From the NCBI GenBank assembly GCA_002005505.1, contig KV908747.1, positions 36,687 to 72,681 of the forward strand: a stretch of DNA of 35,995 nucleotides, in the 5' to 3' direction. The notes beneath the pieces were generated by a model. It had not been told where the DNA came from. It ran no database searches and saw only the letters and a program-made list of their open reading frames with translations. Of the stretch, positions 9,101 to 26,147 are shown in pieces. The stretch is from Botryococcus braunii. Its lineage: Eukaryota > Chlorophyta > Trebouxiophyceae. The stretch's first letter is position 1. Every line of letters begins with the position of its first letter. The position numbers and the translations under genes are program-made.

Positions 9101-10448
9101 AGATGTTGATGAAGTATTTGCTCCCACTAGTAGCTTTGCTGCTAGACGTGTAATTCTGAGCGTGGCTGCCCAGAGGGATTATGAAATCCATCAAGTCGAC
9201 ATCAAGACGGCGTTCTTAAATGGAGACTTAGAAGAGGAGGTTTACGTAACACAGCCTCCAGGGTTTGAGAATGGTGATCCCCGCGTCGTTTGCAAGCTCA
9301 ACAAAGCCCTTTATGGGTTGAAGCAATCCCCTCGTGCATGGCACAAGAAGCTGGATGCTGAGATGTGCGCACTGGGCTTTGTTGCTTGTAAAAGTGATGC
9401 CGGTGTATATGTGAGGAAGAGAGCAGGAGAGAAGCCCCTGTTTGTTCTTGTGTATGTGGATGATCTACTCATCATATGTAAAGATCTCAGCCTAGTAGAG
9501 TGGTTCAAGGAGCTCCTAAAGAGCAAGTTCACCATCCATGATCTAGGTGAGGTCAAAGATTTTTTGGGTTGCCAAGTCCGTCGTAACCGACAGGATAGGC
9601 AAGTTTCTATCAGCTGCATCCCAAAGATTGAGGCTCTGCTAGATAAGTTCGGTGTGAGCGATGGCGGAAGAGTAGTGGACACTCCCATGCAAAAGGGATT
9701 CGTTCCTACTCGGATGCCCTTCGTAGAGGATGAGCGTGATGGTTCGGGTGCTGGGGTCCCCTTAGATCCAGGTCATAGATATTGTGAGCTTATTGGGTCA
9801 CTGCTGTATATAGCCAATACAACACGACCTGATATTGCACAAGCTGTCGGCGTTCTCTCTCGCTATAGGTGTAATCCCACCACTGCCCATTGGAATGCAG
9901 CAATGCGTGTGTTGCACTACCTTAGGGATACGAAGGACAAAGTCCTTGTACTAGGTGGCAACTCCAGTGTAGTCTTGGAGGGTTATGTAGATGCCGATTT
10001 TGCAGGTGACCTAGATAGTAGATTTTCTACGTCTGGGTATGTATTTTATGTCTTTGGCGGTGCTGTGTCATGGACCAGCAAGAAGCAAAACTCTGTGGCT
10101 ACCTCAACTGTTGAGGCAGAGTTCATGGCTTCTAGCCTTGCCATCAAGGAGGCCAACTGGCTGAGGTCCTTCTTGGAGGAGATTGGAGAGCCACCTTGGA
10201 ATGTTAAGATTTTCATTGACAACCAAGGGTGCATCAACAATCTTAGGAACCCTGTGAACTCTAAGTTCACAAAGCATATCGCAGTGGCATTCCACTACGC
10301 ACGTGAGGCCATTAAGTTGTGCCAAGTTGATATCCAATATGTGGAATCAGCTAAGAACCGTGCAGATGTGATGACCAAGCCATTGGTTGGTCCCGTGTTC
10401 AGGAAACATGTCGATGCTCTAGGTCTACTCACTCTGTATCAAGAGTGA
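6117..10448 (+). CDS. copia Pol polyprotein (protease, integrase, RT, RNase H)
   Basis: An uninterrupted frame of 1443 codons from the first in-frame ATG. Residue positions are approximate. The protease motif LLDSGAS is near residue 74. The GAG-pre-integrase/zinc-binding segment has WHRRLGH near 220 and CADC/CEAC near 255. The integrase core has the D-D-E residues in HLDTVG (285), SDRGTEF (352) and AAERMNR (388). A proline-, serine- and glutamine-rich linker covers about 525-910. The reverse transcriptase has QVDIKTAFLNGD (1028) and YVDD (1114). RNase H has YVDADFAGD (1291) and STVEAEFMA (1332). Only about 70 residues precede the protease site, and no capsid or CCHC nucleocapsid is seen, so gag is missing. 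It makes the enzymes for reverse transcription and integration but would need Gag in trans. No frameshift or stop is seen. Confidence 0.95.
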   Translation: MVMPTPAIIDYEASTGAISAPSNTTGAMFMPADAQLSMTAHMQSSDELRCTAHAVSTTLYARCQSPTALAWLLDSGASIHLVNNPQYLHNSVVYQSPRPLHLATSDAVGGIIAKGSVCLLDARGSQLWLHDVQCVPTATTNLISVSAAIKDGCQFRTDSRGAHVQMIGPETWECAVAMSKGLYYLQRVQCRSLSVPRASSLPDSAEGPVKLPHNCQQRDLWHRRLGHPGETAMSRITREGLIKGIPVSLVPCADCSSACEACLQGKLPRPPFPISTRPASRVLERIHLDTVGELPVRALTGEKYWVTVLDEASHCVAAIPVKSKAEIPRKLKDLLTFWQKRLNLQIKSIRSDRGTEFLNQEFRSFCIVQGIEVETSAPGTPQQNGAAERMNRTLKERVRTLLAAAQAKQSLWKEALQAAVLLCNIVPASNRSVTPYEAFFGIKPPAAVLRIWGCKAFVLLQKPHMTATGPRSLPGMMVGYEVGSKAYRILTAQGIKVSRDVRFIEEELGAPAVGYLDLRTWGRHQAQPPPGPAAQGNQSPASRTAPAVEAPAGPRPMDPLQTQVPARLGAGPSRGPSGATKRTLGSPATGHDELQQPREPCNTHQHSTGGPETRSPSPVQPAGSPGTDTEAAVHPEGRSWSFLDRLRDCARGGEGQLGQDERLQATQQLLRPPSGAPTAGEAQRSAVQAQQRQERAERRTLVRELKSRVQMSPSASPSERISECLSRGSGSPSQATGHGSGGGKAVERESQEAGEVNSQHGCLKKGEMGPSAILENKVQQDVQHKVQQDVPAEHPAPHLPHPESESVEVSETIPLAIESTCERMETAPGAEAHMGPEREMPASQLSQDHSARLSTARCESGKECKRHVPTTEHSVRMCGEEAERDGFTEERFYVFQCEDRPPNEGEPGVKFSKISVPRNYREARQSDQWSYWEQAMNEEKNSLDAHDTMEYVERPWGKKVIPVHWIYSAKVDNFGNVLRFKARLVAQGCRQIPGVDVDEVFAPTSSFAARRVILSVAAQRDYEIHQVDIKTAFLNGDLEEEVYVTQPPGFENGDPRVVCKLNKALYGLKQSPRAWHKKLDAEMCALGFVACKSDAGVYVRKRAGEKPLFVLVYVDDLLIICKDLSLVEWFKELLKSKFTIHDLGEVKDFLGCQVRRNRQDRQVSISCIPKIEALLDKFGVSDGGRVVDTPMQKGFVPTRMPFVEDERDGSGAGVPLDPGHRYCELIGSLLYIANTTRPDIAQAVGVLSRYRCNPTTAHWNAAMRVLHYLRDTKDKVLVLGGNSSVVLEGYVDADFAGDLDSRFSTSGYVFYVFGGAVSWTSKKQNSVATSTVEAEFMASSLAIKEANWLRSFLEEIGEPPWNVKIFIDNQGCINNLRNPVNSKFTKHIAVAFHYAREAIKLCQVDIQYVESAKNRADVMTKPLVGPVFRKHVDALGLLTLYQE

Positions 10449-10452
10449 AGAC

Positions 10453-10461
10453 AAGGGGAAG
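10453..10461 (+). other. copia polypurine tract
   Basis: AAGGGGAAG directly before the 3' LTR, five bases after the pol stop codon. Confidence 0.8.
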
Positions 10462-11213
10462 TGTTACATTTTGTGACATATAGTGAGATTGCCTTCCTCT
10501 TGAACAGACATGAACTCTTAAAAGGAACTGATAAACATTGGCATGAACAAAGGCATACATGAGACCATTATCACAGAGAAGTGTAATTGAGCACAAGGTC
10601 ATGTTATGAATAGTGTCGTACGGTATTCGCACGTGGTTGCCAGATCAACGCGTGATCTTGCAACGCTGGTATTTGAAAGGCAAGCAGCGGAGTTGAATGT
10701 CACTTGCCTAGCACTATCAATGATTGATGCATGTGTGAAGACAGCAAGTGTTTTGTTTATGGCGTAAGGCCGTCACACGGACTGCCCAGCCAACTAAAGC
10801 AACTGATCACTCGCTCCGCTCGTGCTTGCAGGTAAGGCCGATTGGCCTAGTTAGACATGTTAAGACATGCATGGACAAGTTACTTGCTTGCTATAACTTA
10901 ATTGTTGAACATCTGTATCTTCATTGGTTGCGGGTGTCATACCTATGAGTGAAGATCAGCGAGACAAGTATCATGCAAGATATTTGTTAGCGCATGCAAG
11001 GATTTATGTTATGGAGGCTCAATTGCGTTAGCATAAGAAGACTCTTAATGTAACGACTTGCCTAGCACTATCAATGATTGATGCATGTGTGAAGACAGCA
11101 AGTGTTTTGTTTATGGCGTAAGGCCGTCACACGGACTGCCCAGCCAACTAAAGCAACTGATCACTCGCTCCGCTCGTGCTTGCAGGTCTTCAGCCCATAA
11201 CCTAAATGTAAGA
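10462..11213 (+). repeat. copia 3' LTR (752 bp)
   Basis: Same length and, by eye, the same sequence as the 5' LTR, including the internal duplication. It is followed by the TAAAG target duplication at 11214-11218. Confidence 0.95.
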
Positions 11214-11218
11214 TAAAG

Positions 11219-11550
11219 GCATACAGTTGAGTCCAAAGAAAGGCACAGAGCTAATTCCGATTGCACGTAACATTCAAGGGTTAGGTATATGTGAAGTACC
11301 TTGGCGTTGGGGGGCGCATTTGGAGGTGGTCCAGGTTGATTTGCTGTCTCTAGTGCCTCTCCTTACGCACTATCTCCACACTGTCCCATGACAATGGCAT
11401 TTCTCAAGTGCTGTAACCCATAAATTACCCAGATATGTTCAGAATAGAAAAATATAAGTAACGCATAAACCCCCAGTCATAATAGCCGTACTACGCGATC
11501 AAACGTCAAAGTAACGGCATGCATGCTGTCACTTTCACATGAGACCAGGA
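11219..11550. other. CACTA interior continuing after copia
   Basis: No gene is seen. The sequence continues the host context of 5333 once the copia element and one TAAAG are removed. Confidence 0.4.
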
Positions 11551-11554
11551 CACA

Positions 11555-11643
<89 letters not shown>

Positions 11644-11660
11644 ACACACACACAGAGACA
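11551..11660. repeat. (AC)n microsatellite
   Basis: Near-pure AC repeat of about 95 bp, bounded by CAGA variants. Confidence 0.97.
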
Positions 11661-12292
11661 GAAAGCACAGCACATATGAGGTACAAGTAACAATCTGGGC
11701 CTGCTGCCCCTACCACTCATGCTCTGGTGCAAGTAAACATCCAGGCACACGTGCAATGTGCTGCAGTACGAACGTAAATAAAAAGTTGACAAATTATTAC
11801 CAATGATATTTATGGTAATGATATTTATGGTAACGCGCTGTACGTATATATGTGCATGTATAAACATCCAACAGGTACAACGCTTTCTCCAATAGTTAAC
11901 TCTGCTGCAGGCCCAGCTTTTCGCCTGAGCCTTATGAACTTAAGTGGTGCATCTGCGAGTGGGTGAAGTGCAGGCATTGAAAATGACAGAAATGGTATGT
12001 GGGGCTGGGGAGAGTTTGACCAGTGCTAGCAGACCGGAAGCATGAAGGAGAAAATATGAATGAACACTTCACATACCAATAGGGGTGGTGCAGAGTTGGG
12101 TTTGAGAGTGAGGGGAAAAGAAAAATAAAGTCGTGCAGGTGGCAATATTAAGTTCACAGTCACTCCCTCACCCCCCTTTTGAAGGGAGCCTTAGGACTTC
12201 AAAGCACGTCATCTTAGTCCAAGTGAGCACGCTGTTTGTGGAACTACAATACACCCTGCTCACATACTAATTGAAAATTGTTTTGGGTTGAC
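11661..12292. other. CACTA interior, no gene seen
   Basis: AT-rich sequence with a short tandem duplication near 11803-11833 (ATGATATTTATGGTA twice). No coding signal is recognised. Confidence 0.4.
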
Positions 12293-12781
12293 TTACAGTA
12301 TTTGGGAAGATTTTTCGCCCAACATAACGTTTGCAATAAGTTTGGGAAGGACTTTCTCGTAACAGAGTTGCATTGTGGCGCTAGATGCCACAGGGCCCCA
12401 GTTTAGTTGGCCAAACCAAGGTGGTTCTGAAGGTAATCCTGCAGAAGCCCATTCCCAGCTTATAACAATTTCAGACACACAATTCGGGCCTCTGACGAAT
12501 GGAAAAAAACACACCAGGTTCAAAAAAGTAGCCGTTGGGGCACGCCCCAACGTCGTCACCCATACGGTAAAGGATGGAGTAGAAATCCATCCACATGTAT
12601 CCAAGCTCTCTATCTTTAGATGCTTTGTTTGTGTCTTGTGGCTCCTCCATTGCAGTGAACGGAACCGCACTGTCTGTTTCTGATTTCGCGGGTAACGTGA
12701 CAGTACGGCGAGTTGTACGGCAGCTTCTTGCTGGTCCGTTCGGAATTCATTGGAAGTGGAAAGTATGCAGATATGTGGCAT
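12293..12781 (-). CDS. Unrecognised 162-codon ORF in the CACTA interior
   Basis: An open minus-strand frame of 162 codons with balanced composition, including CGWISTPSFTVWVTTLGRAP in its middle and SWEWASAGLPSEPPWFGQLN near the C-terminus. I recognise no family. The plus strand is also open over much of the same stretch (12375-12683, then another register at 12595-12804, ending near VNGTALSVSDFAGNVTVRR), so the coding strand is uncertain. It could be an eroded transposon gene, a captured fragment or chance. Confidence 0.25.
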   Translation of the reverse strand: MPHICILSTSNEFRTDQQEAAVQLAVLSRYPRNQKQTVRFRSLQWRSHKTQTKHLKIESLDTCGWISTPSFTVWVTTLGRAPTATFLNLVCFFPFVRGPNCVSEIVISWEWASAGLPSEPPWFGQLNWGPVASSATMQLCYEKVLPKLIANVMLGEKSSQIL

Positions 12782-12804
12782 TTATTAAATTTTGCCTGTT
12801 ATAA

Positions 12805-13262
12805 CGACTGTCGTTTGGTGAGAGGGATCGGCGGAGCCGGCTTAATTCATCAAGACGTTGGAGTGTGATCAGTCCTAGTTTGCACGGTTCGCCCATGGTT
12901 GTGTGTTCGTTTTGGATGGATGGCTTCGCGGTATTAACTTCGTGGAATATTTAGGAGTTTTGTTGGATTGTGATGCATTCAGTAGGCTTCAAGGTGGGTC
13001 TCACTGGGTTTCGGCGGTTTGGTTTGCGTTGCCTGTTTAGCCGGCTACAAGCAACCCATAGGATATCTGCACTTGTTTCTATTGCTGCTGTGTACCCAAA
13101 AGTGACCCATCATGTTGTGCCTGCATGTCGAGGGAGCGGAACTCTCCTGGTTGAGGGCCCAACTTGTACAGCGTAGTTTTAAAAAACAATCATGATGCCA
13201 GAGAGAAAACATACATACAGAGCACGTAGCATGCAATGCTGAATGAAGAATGGCAGCAGAAT
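12805..13262. other. CACTA interior, no gene seen
   Basis: Mixed-composition sequence with short open frames only. Confidence 0.4.
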
Positions 13263-14425
<1,163 letters not shown>

Positions 14426-14429
14426 GCCG

Positions 14430-14433
14430 ATAT

Positions 14434-14464
<31 letters not shown>

Positions 14465-14508
14465 AAGAGAGAAAGAAAGAAGAGAGAAGAGAGAAGAGAG
14501 AGAGAGAA

Positions 14509-14559
<51 letters not shown>

Positions 14560-14566
14560 TGGAGAG
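14430..14566. repeat. (AG)n-rich tract at the edge of the gap
   Basis: Imperfect GAGA/GAAAGA repeat running into the gap. An unresolved simple repeat is the probable cause of the gap. Confidence 0.95.
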
Positions 14567-14702
14567 NNNNNNNNNNNNNNNNNNNNNNNNNNNNNNNNNN
14601 NNNNNNNNNNNNNNNNNNNNNNNNNNNNNNNNNNNNNNNNNNNNNNNNNNNNNNNNNNNNNNNNNNNNNNNNNNNNNNNNNNNNNNNNNNNNNNNNNNNN
14701 NN
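14567..14702. other. Assembly gap (136 N)
   Basis: A run of undetermined bases flanked by purine-only repeats on both sides. Its true length is unknown. Confidence 0.99.
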
Positions 14703-14764
14703 GGAGGGAAGGGAGGGAGGGCGGGAGGAAGGGAGGGAGGGGGGGAGAGGAAGGAGGGGGGGGG

Positions 14765-14804
<40 letters not shown>

Positions 14805-14872
14805 GGGGGAGGGGGGGAGGGGGGGGGGGGGAGGGGGGGGGGGGGGGGGGGGAGGGAGGGGGGAGAGAGAAT
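14703..14872 (+). repeat. Poly-G/GGGA tract
   Basis: Almost pure G with scattered A for about 150 bp. It has strong G-quadruplex potential, and base-level accuracy is doubtful. Confidence 0.9.
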
Positions 14873-15330
14873 GGGAGATCATGGAGTTCTCTCTTTTATA
14901 CTTGGAGGAATGCAGGGCTACAGCCCGTGTTAAAATATGTGGGTTCAACAAGGAACATGTCCCACTGAACATTGCTGCAATTAAAAAAAGGGTGGGGTTG
15001 AAGGTTGCAGAGAGTGGGAAAAATAGGAAGGCAGGGGATGCATATTATGTCACTGTTGCTCGTGCCTTGCGTTCAAGGGTATTGCATTGCAGTATACCTG
15101 TTCTGACAGTAGTGGCACTCGATTGGTTAGGATCTTCAAGGGACGGGATGCTCAAGAGGTCAAGCTAGGATGTTTATCTCCCTTTAACCTGGTGGGAGTC
15201 CAGACTGACAGCACTCATGCAAGTGCCAAGGTCCTTGCCCCAGGCAGTTCACTTGGGAGTGGTGCAAGTCTGCACCAATGTAATCATTTAGAACATCCCT
15301 GATTTTGAAGCATCGCCAACCCCCCCTATC
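14873..15330. other. CACTA interior, no gene seen
   Basis: A plus-strand frame is open to 15168 but encodes nothing I recognise, and its upstream part is purine repeat. Confidence 0.4.
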
Positions 15331-15455
<125 letters not shown>

Positions 15456-15635
15456 GTGCTTGCGTGGAGGGCCCGTACGCCCGCTCCAGACTGGTTTACT
15501 GTCCATGTTGGGGTTTGCAGGCCCCACAATCTATCTTACATCACTGCAGACATATAAATCAGATGTTGAGCTGGTACAGAGCTGCAGCAGCATTAATTAC
15601 TCATAAGAAACTCAAAAATGTATCAAATCAACACT

Positions 15636-16171
15636 TGGGAACCGTATGGGAGGTATTTGGGCACTATTTGGGAGACATCAGTTTTTGGGATGGTTTTGGG
15701 AATCAGTATTTTTGGGGGCAGCTTGGGACACATCCCTTTTTGGGAGGTTCATGGGAACCAATATGGGACGCGATTGGGAAATCAAGGATTTTGGGACCTG
15801 CTTGGGGGCCAACTTTGGGATGCTGTTGGGATACTGTATTCTTGGGAGGGTTTTGGGACTCACTTATCTTGGGAGCAGCTTGGGACACATCGTTTTTGGG
15901 AGGTTGATGGGAATTAATATGGGACACGTTTGGGATATCATGGATTTTGGGACCTGCTTGGGGGGCAATTTTGGGAACCTGTTGGGATCCTGTATTTTTG
16001 GGAGTCTGATGGGAAATTTTTTTGGGAATAGTTTGGGAACGCGGGGTTTTTGGGACCTGCTTGGGATCCGATTTTGGGACATGTTTGGGACATTCGAGAT
16101 TTTGGGACTTTTTTTGGGAACCCCTGGGACCCTTTTGGGACCTCTTTGGGACAAAATCCTTTCCACTAGTG
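15636..16171 (-). repeat. CACTA right subterminal array and terminus
   Basis: Dense TTTTGGGA motifs, nearly all in one orientation. Within the array a higher-order tandem repeat of about 157 bp is visible: GCTTGGGACACATC at 15721 recurs at 15878 with matching sequence downstream (GGAGGTT, ATGGGAA, GATTTTGGGACCTGCTTGGG). It ends GGGACAAAATCCTTTCCACTAGTG, the inverted counterpart of the left terminus. Long W-G-rich frames through it are repeat by-products. Confidence 0.7.
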
Positions 16172-16174
16172 TTT

Positions 16175-16385
16175 GCCGCGACTTTGTTTTGAACCCTTTC
16201 TGTCTGGAAAAGTTTAAAAACGCCTGATTTGTTAAGCGATCATATTACATAATTGTAGCAATTGTATGTTATGGAGGGTACCCCTGTGCATAATTGAGGC
16301 AGCCAGGAGCCGTCTTTCAACAAAAAAAAATGATGTAGGGCTTTTTGGACATGCACTCTTGCTCCGTACAAAGCAAGAGTGATTG
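16175..16385. other. Intergenic sequence right of the CACTA element
   Basis: No gene is seen. It includes a poly-A run at 16321-16329. Confidence 0.4.
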
Positions 16386-16387
16386 TT

Positions 16388-16800
16388 TTTCTGGTTTCAG
16401 ACATACACGGCTCGAGTTCACCACTTGTACATATACTGCCAAGCTTCCACCACATGTACATGTACTGCTTGTTATGCCCTGAGACATATGCGGCTCAATT
16501 TCACCACATGTACATGTATGGCCAAGCCTACACCCCACGTGCATGTACCGCTTGCTCTACCTTCATATCTGTCTAAAGTTAGACATGTACTTCTGAAGGC
16601 TGGAGCAAGCACCACAGCACTACATGTGATACAGCTTGGCAATACATGTACCTGTGGTGAAAGTGAGCCGCATATATCTGAGCGTGCATCAAGCAGTATT
16701 TGTACATGTGGTGGAAATGGTGGTAACGTGTACATGTGGTGAAAATGGCGGTAACGCGTAGTACATATGCGGCTCACCTTCACCACATGGACAAGCTTTG
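16388..16800. repeat. Cluster of inverted CACCACATGTACATG units
   Basis: Units such as TTCACCACATGTACATGTA (near 16446 and 16500) face reverse complements such as CATGTACCTGTGGTGAAA (near 16645) and TGTACATGTGGTGAAA (near 16730). Outer words GACATATGCGGCTCA and TGAGCCGCATAT are likewise inverted. The block can fold into large hairpins and resembles a foldback or composite MITE. Boundaries are approximate. Confidence 0.6.
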
Positions 16801-17168
16801 CCTTTGTAAGGACACGGCGCCAAAGCCACAGTCTTTTCACTCTGGTGTGGTGCTTGCACGGTCGGGATGGAGCACTTATTATTTACTCGAAAAAGTGTTA
16901 AGTGTGCATGACCCGGCACATTATCTACTGCGCCAGACGTCTTACAAGTCGTCCATTCAGGGCTTTCAACGTGTTTCAAGATGTTCTGAATCCAGATCCG
17001 CTGTGCATCTTCGAAGACATCACTACTAATCTACATGAGGTACTTGAACATATACGGCCCGTACTGTAATGGAGCCTCGAAGCCAACTTTTCGGCGTGGC
17101 ATGCGCATGTTGACGTGCTGTCGCTGTGCGGTTTCGATGCCGCACCCGGGGTGCCGTGCGGTGGCCAT
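16801..17168. other. Intergenic sequence, no gene seen
   Basis: Short open frames only, none recognisable. Confidence 0.4.
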
Positions 17169-17315
17169 GTTGGCAGAGCATGATGTGGTGGCATGTTGGC
17201 AGGGCATGATGTGTTGCCATGTTGGCATAGCATGATGTGTTGCCATGTTGGCATAGCATGATGTGATGCCATGTTGGCATAGCATGATGTGTTGCCATGT
17301 TGGCAGGGCACTGAC
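17169..17315. repeat. 26-bp tandem repeat, about 5.6 copies
   Basis: Units of the form GTTGGCATAGCATGATGTG then TTGCCAT begin at 17169, 17195, 17221, 17247, 17273 and a partial one at 17299. Copies differ at a few positions (CAGAG, CAGGG or CATAG). Confidence 0.9.
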
Positions 17316-18422
17316 GATGGTGTTTTTCATTTTCGGGATTTGTCCCTGGATAGGGCAGGAGGTGTTGCAGTGAAACGGGCTCAATCGCACCGTGTGTTGG
17401 CGTGTTGGCATTACATGCGCACATACTTACATGAGCATACCATATGCATGTACAAATACGATGCGCATATGCTCATCTGGCTCGCACAAACCCTTGCGTG
17501 GGAACACGACTAAGAAGACGCCATGTCTCCTGCAACAGGCCGGTCGCACGTCTAGGCGTCTGCTCTTCTTGGTTGGCTCGGATGCTGCACACAAACGTAA
17601 TGGTTGGTTGGCTTTCGTGCTGCACACAAATGTACTGCTTGGTCGGCTTGCATGCTGCAAACTAAATATTTATCATTTCAAAAGACTGTATAATCTGAAA
17701 GGTGTAAAATTGTATGGTGATCCTGGCCCTGGTCTGTACATGCACTCGACGATGACGATCAAGTCCATATTTCAGGACAGATCTCTGAATCCCCGGATCT
17801 CGTCGCATATTCTTATATATATGCCTGTCAGCTCAGCAGCCTACAAGGGGATTAAGAGAGTTTCCGTGGGCTCGTGGTGGGTTGCCTGCCTCGTGGGTGC
17901 CACGTGGCTGGCGTTTTCGTACTGAAAGAAATGTATGCTACGTCTCACGTGTACAGCATGGATAACAATTATGTACACTTGAGCAACATCATATCGGAAC
18001 TGCTCATTGGCATGGATAAATTGCTCGTCCTCTTCCATGATAGACCGGCGTTGTGCGAGGCTCGATTAATCAATCCAAATAATCGAATTGCAAGGATTCT
18101 CGTGTTGGCTCCAAAGAACGCCCACTTCTACTAGACAGCCGACTCTCTCAGTTGCAGCTGCAGACACTGCACGATTATCGTGTTCACGCGGATGGAAGTG
18201 CGGATGACCTGAAGTGAGCTGGGGGCGCTCCTGGGGGTGGAGGCCATTCAGGATGGTGAGAGACCCCATACCCCCCTTGCGGGCCACCGGGGTTTCGTCC
18301 ATTCACGCAGGAAAATCCCTGCTCAAGTGGTACTAATACTGTTCCTTGATTAAGGAACAGCACAAGTATACTAAGAACTGCCGAGGCCGCTCCTAGGAGG
18401 GTTGGGGGTCTCTCAGCATCGA
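17316..18422. other. Intergenic sequence with a small perfect hairpin
   Basis: No supportable gene is present. A short degenerate duplication lies near 17565-17655 (GCTGCACACAAA repeated). CTGTTCCTT-GATT-AAGGAACAG at 18339-18360 is a perfect 9-bp stem. The plus-strand frame at 17392-17925 has no recognisable domain. Confidence 0.4.
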
Positions 18423-18479
18423 GGATGTCTCGACGTACAACGGATGTCTCGCCGAACAACAGATGTCTCGATGTACAAC
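18423..18479. repeat. 19-bp tandem repeat, three copies
   Basis: GGATGTCTCGACGTACAAC and two variants at 18423, 18442 and 18461. It lies just downstream of the stop codon of the minus-strand IQ gene and could be in its 3' UTR or flank. Confidence 0.85.
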
Positions 18480-18536
18480 GGATGACTATCGCTATAGACG
18501 GATGAGGTCACAAATTGTGACTCAAACCGGCCTCGT

Positions 18537-24492
<5,956 letters not shown>

Positions 24493-25328
24493 ATCGACTG
24501 GGATCCAGAAGTTGCTGCTACTTGGAGCTCCCCTAACAGGAATGCTCCCTGGCCAGTGGGATGTGTAACGTCAGTCATTTGCTCCCTACTGCACCACAAC
24601 TGGCAACGGATGATCCCTTACGGACAAAGTCGATCTTAAGCCCCTGTAAGGCAGTACCGGGAATTCTTGCAGCAGGTACGAGGCTCTGGACTTGTATTAG
24701 TCATGAGGGCGTTGGGCCCCTCCTGCTCTCCCATACGTGTTTTGGTAGACTCGGGGCCCCTAAGGCCCCGAGTATGAGAACACTCTTGTTCCCCTAAGAG
24801 TTTGAACCCTTGTACCGAGGATGCATTCTTGAAAGTCTGGCCCCGGAGGCTTGCAAGAACATGAATGTTCCTTTGAAAGTTGCAACTCTTGGAAGAATAT
24901 TCTTAATACTCCCACAGTCTTCATCCTGTAACTAGGTTACTGCGGTTGTATGATCTGAAGAACACCGTTTTGGACTTGAAACAAGTCTGCGCTTGGGGTG
25001 GTTTTTAGCGCACCACGAATGGGAGAGCTTCCCAAAAAGGAAGCTTCAAAGCTACTCCCGATCGATTCTAGATATTGCAGTTAAGGACACTTGCCCTCTT
25101 CGATTAAGGTTATTAACAGGCATAGGCATTGTTTTTCTATATCGCAGCAAAACCAGGGAAGCTATGCAAGTTCTCGTTGGAGTCTACACGAAAATAATGA
25201 TCTTTACACACATCTCGCAAACAAATTACATGAATTATAAGTACAGCAAATGAGACAGAGGGAAGCGCAGCAGGCATGCAAAAGTCTTTATGGTTAAACC
25301 CTGGCCTTCAGCAGTGCAACACCCATAC
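24493..25328. other. Probable intron or intergenic sequence
   Basis: No convincing exon is seen on either strand. If the exon at 25329-25430 belongs to the IQ gene, this is its first intron. Confidence 0.35.
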
Positions 25329-25430
25329 CTTATTGTCCACAGCAATATTACGCAATCGCGGAGGCAGATCCAGCACCGCGGATTCCGCGAAGCTGGATTC
25401 CGCGCAAGGACTACGAGCTCGATCGTGCAT
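25329..25430 (-). CDS. Possible first coding exon of the coiled-coil/IQ gene
   Basis: ATG at 25430 opens 34 codons ending at the strong donor AAG|GTATGG. The peptide includes ESAVLDLPPRLRNIAVDNK. It leaves in phase 0. It lies upstream of, and on the same strand as, the coiled-coil exons, but the linking exon is not identified, so membership is inferred. Confidence 0.35.
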
Positions 25431-26147
25431 GGCTCTTGCCCCAGGAGATGTCCATGCTATCCCCAGTCCATATCAACGTGGGTTCTCAAGACCGAAGCAC
25501 AGCCGTTTGAAGCAAGAAGATGTTACAAGAGAAGTATATGACTATATCAGAGAGGTATCATCGACCTCTCACAGACGCCAGACCCTCCAGCTTGCCGCGC
25601 ACACACGTAACCTTGCACGGCCCCGGGGCTCGAGACCGCTGTTCGCATTTGCGATTGCCCCACACGCACAAGTTTCTTCAATCACATGCGTTCTGTTGGG
25701 ACATGTCCTTGACGTGGATGGAGGAGTTGGTGAAGCTCGACCCGTCTGCGATGATGTCCTGATTTCTTCCAAAGACGCACTTTTCTGTACTGTAGATTTG
25801 TCACGTGTCGAACTGTACTACGGCAGTTAAACGGTGCCCCATACGCAGCTAGGGTCCCAGGTCTCTCAAGTCCTGCGCAACGACAGGTTTCCACGACTCC
25901 GCATCAAGAGTGACTGATTGATCTAAATAATAGTTTTGGAAGTCGGCGCTACCTTTACCACATTGTTGATCTTGTCCTTGGAGGCGAACCGGTTGACGCT
26001 AATCACGATCACGCAACATTGACGTTGTAGTACTGTGGCAACTCCCATGGGATGGTTGTTGTATTACTCTAACACAGCTTCTCATTGTGGCTTATTGCAT
26101 TCGTTACATTGCTTACCCTTGGTGCCTGTCGACCTTGGCTGCCCAAT
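25431..26147. other. Probable divergent intergenic region
   Basis: It separates the minus-strand exon at 25430 from the plus-strand lipoyl-like gene. A plus-strand frame to 25830 has no recognisable domain and antisenses the minus-strand exon. No clear promoter element was identified. Confidence 0.35.

Larger units (their letters stand above)
5334..11213 (+). mobile_element. Ty1/copia LTR retrotransposon, young insertion
   Basis: Two 752-bp LTRs (5334-6085 and 10462-11213), in which I found no difference by eye, flank an interior of 4376 bp. The 5-bp target duplication TAAAG is present at 5329-5333 and 11214-11218. The LTR termini form an imperfect inverted repeat (TGTTACATTT and AAATGTAAGA), ending GA where CA is usual. 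A primer site abuts the 5' LTR and a purine tract abuts the 3' LTR. The interior has one intact frame in the order protease, integrase, reverse transcriptase, RNase H, which defines Ty1/copia. There is no recognisable gag. The element sits inside the CACTA transposon. Confidence 0.95.

Noticed and set aside
17169..17315. CRISPR-like array
   Set aside because: Contiguous 26-bp tandem copies without unique spacers in a eukaryotic context; a minisatellite.
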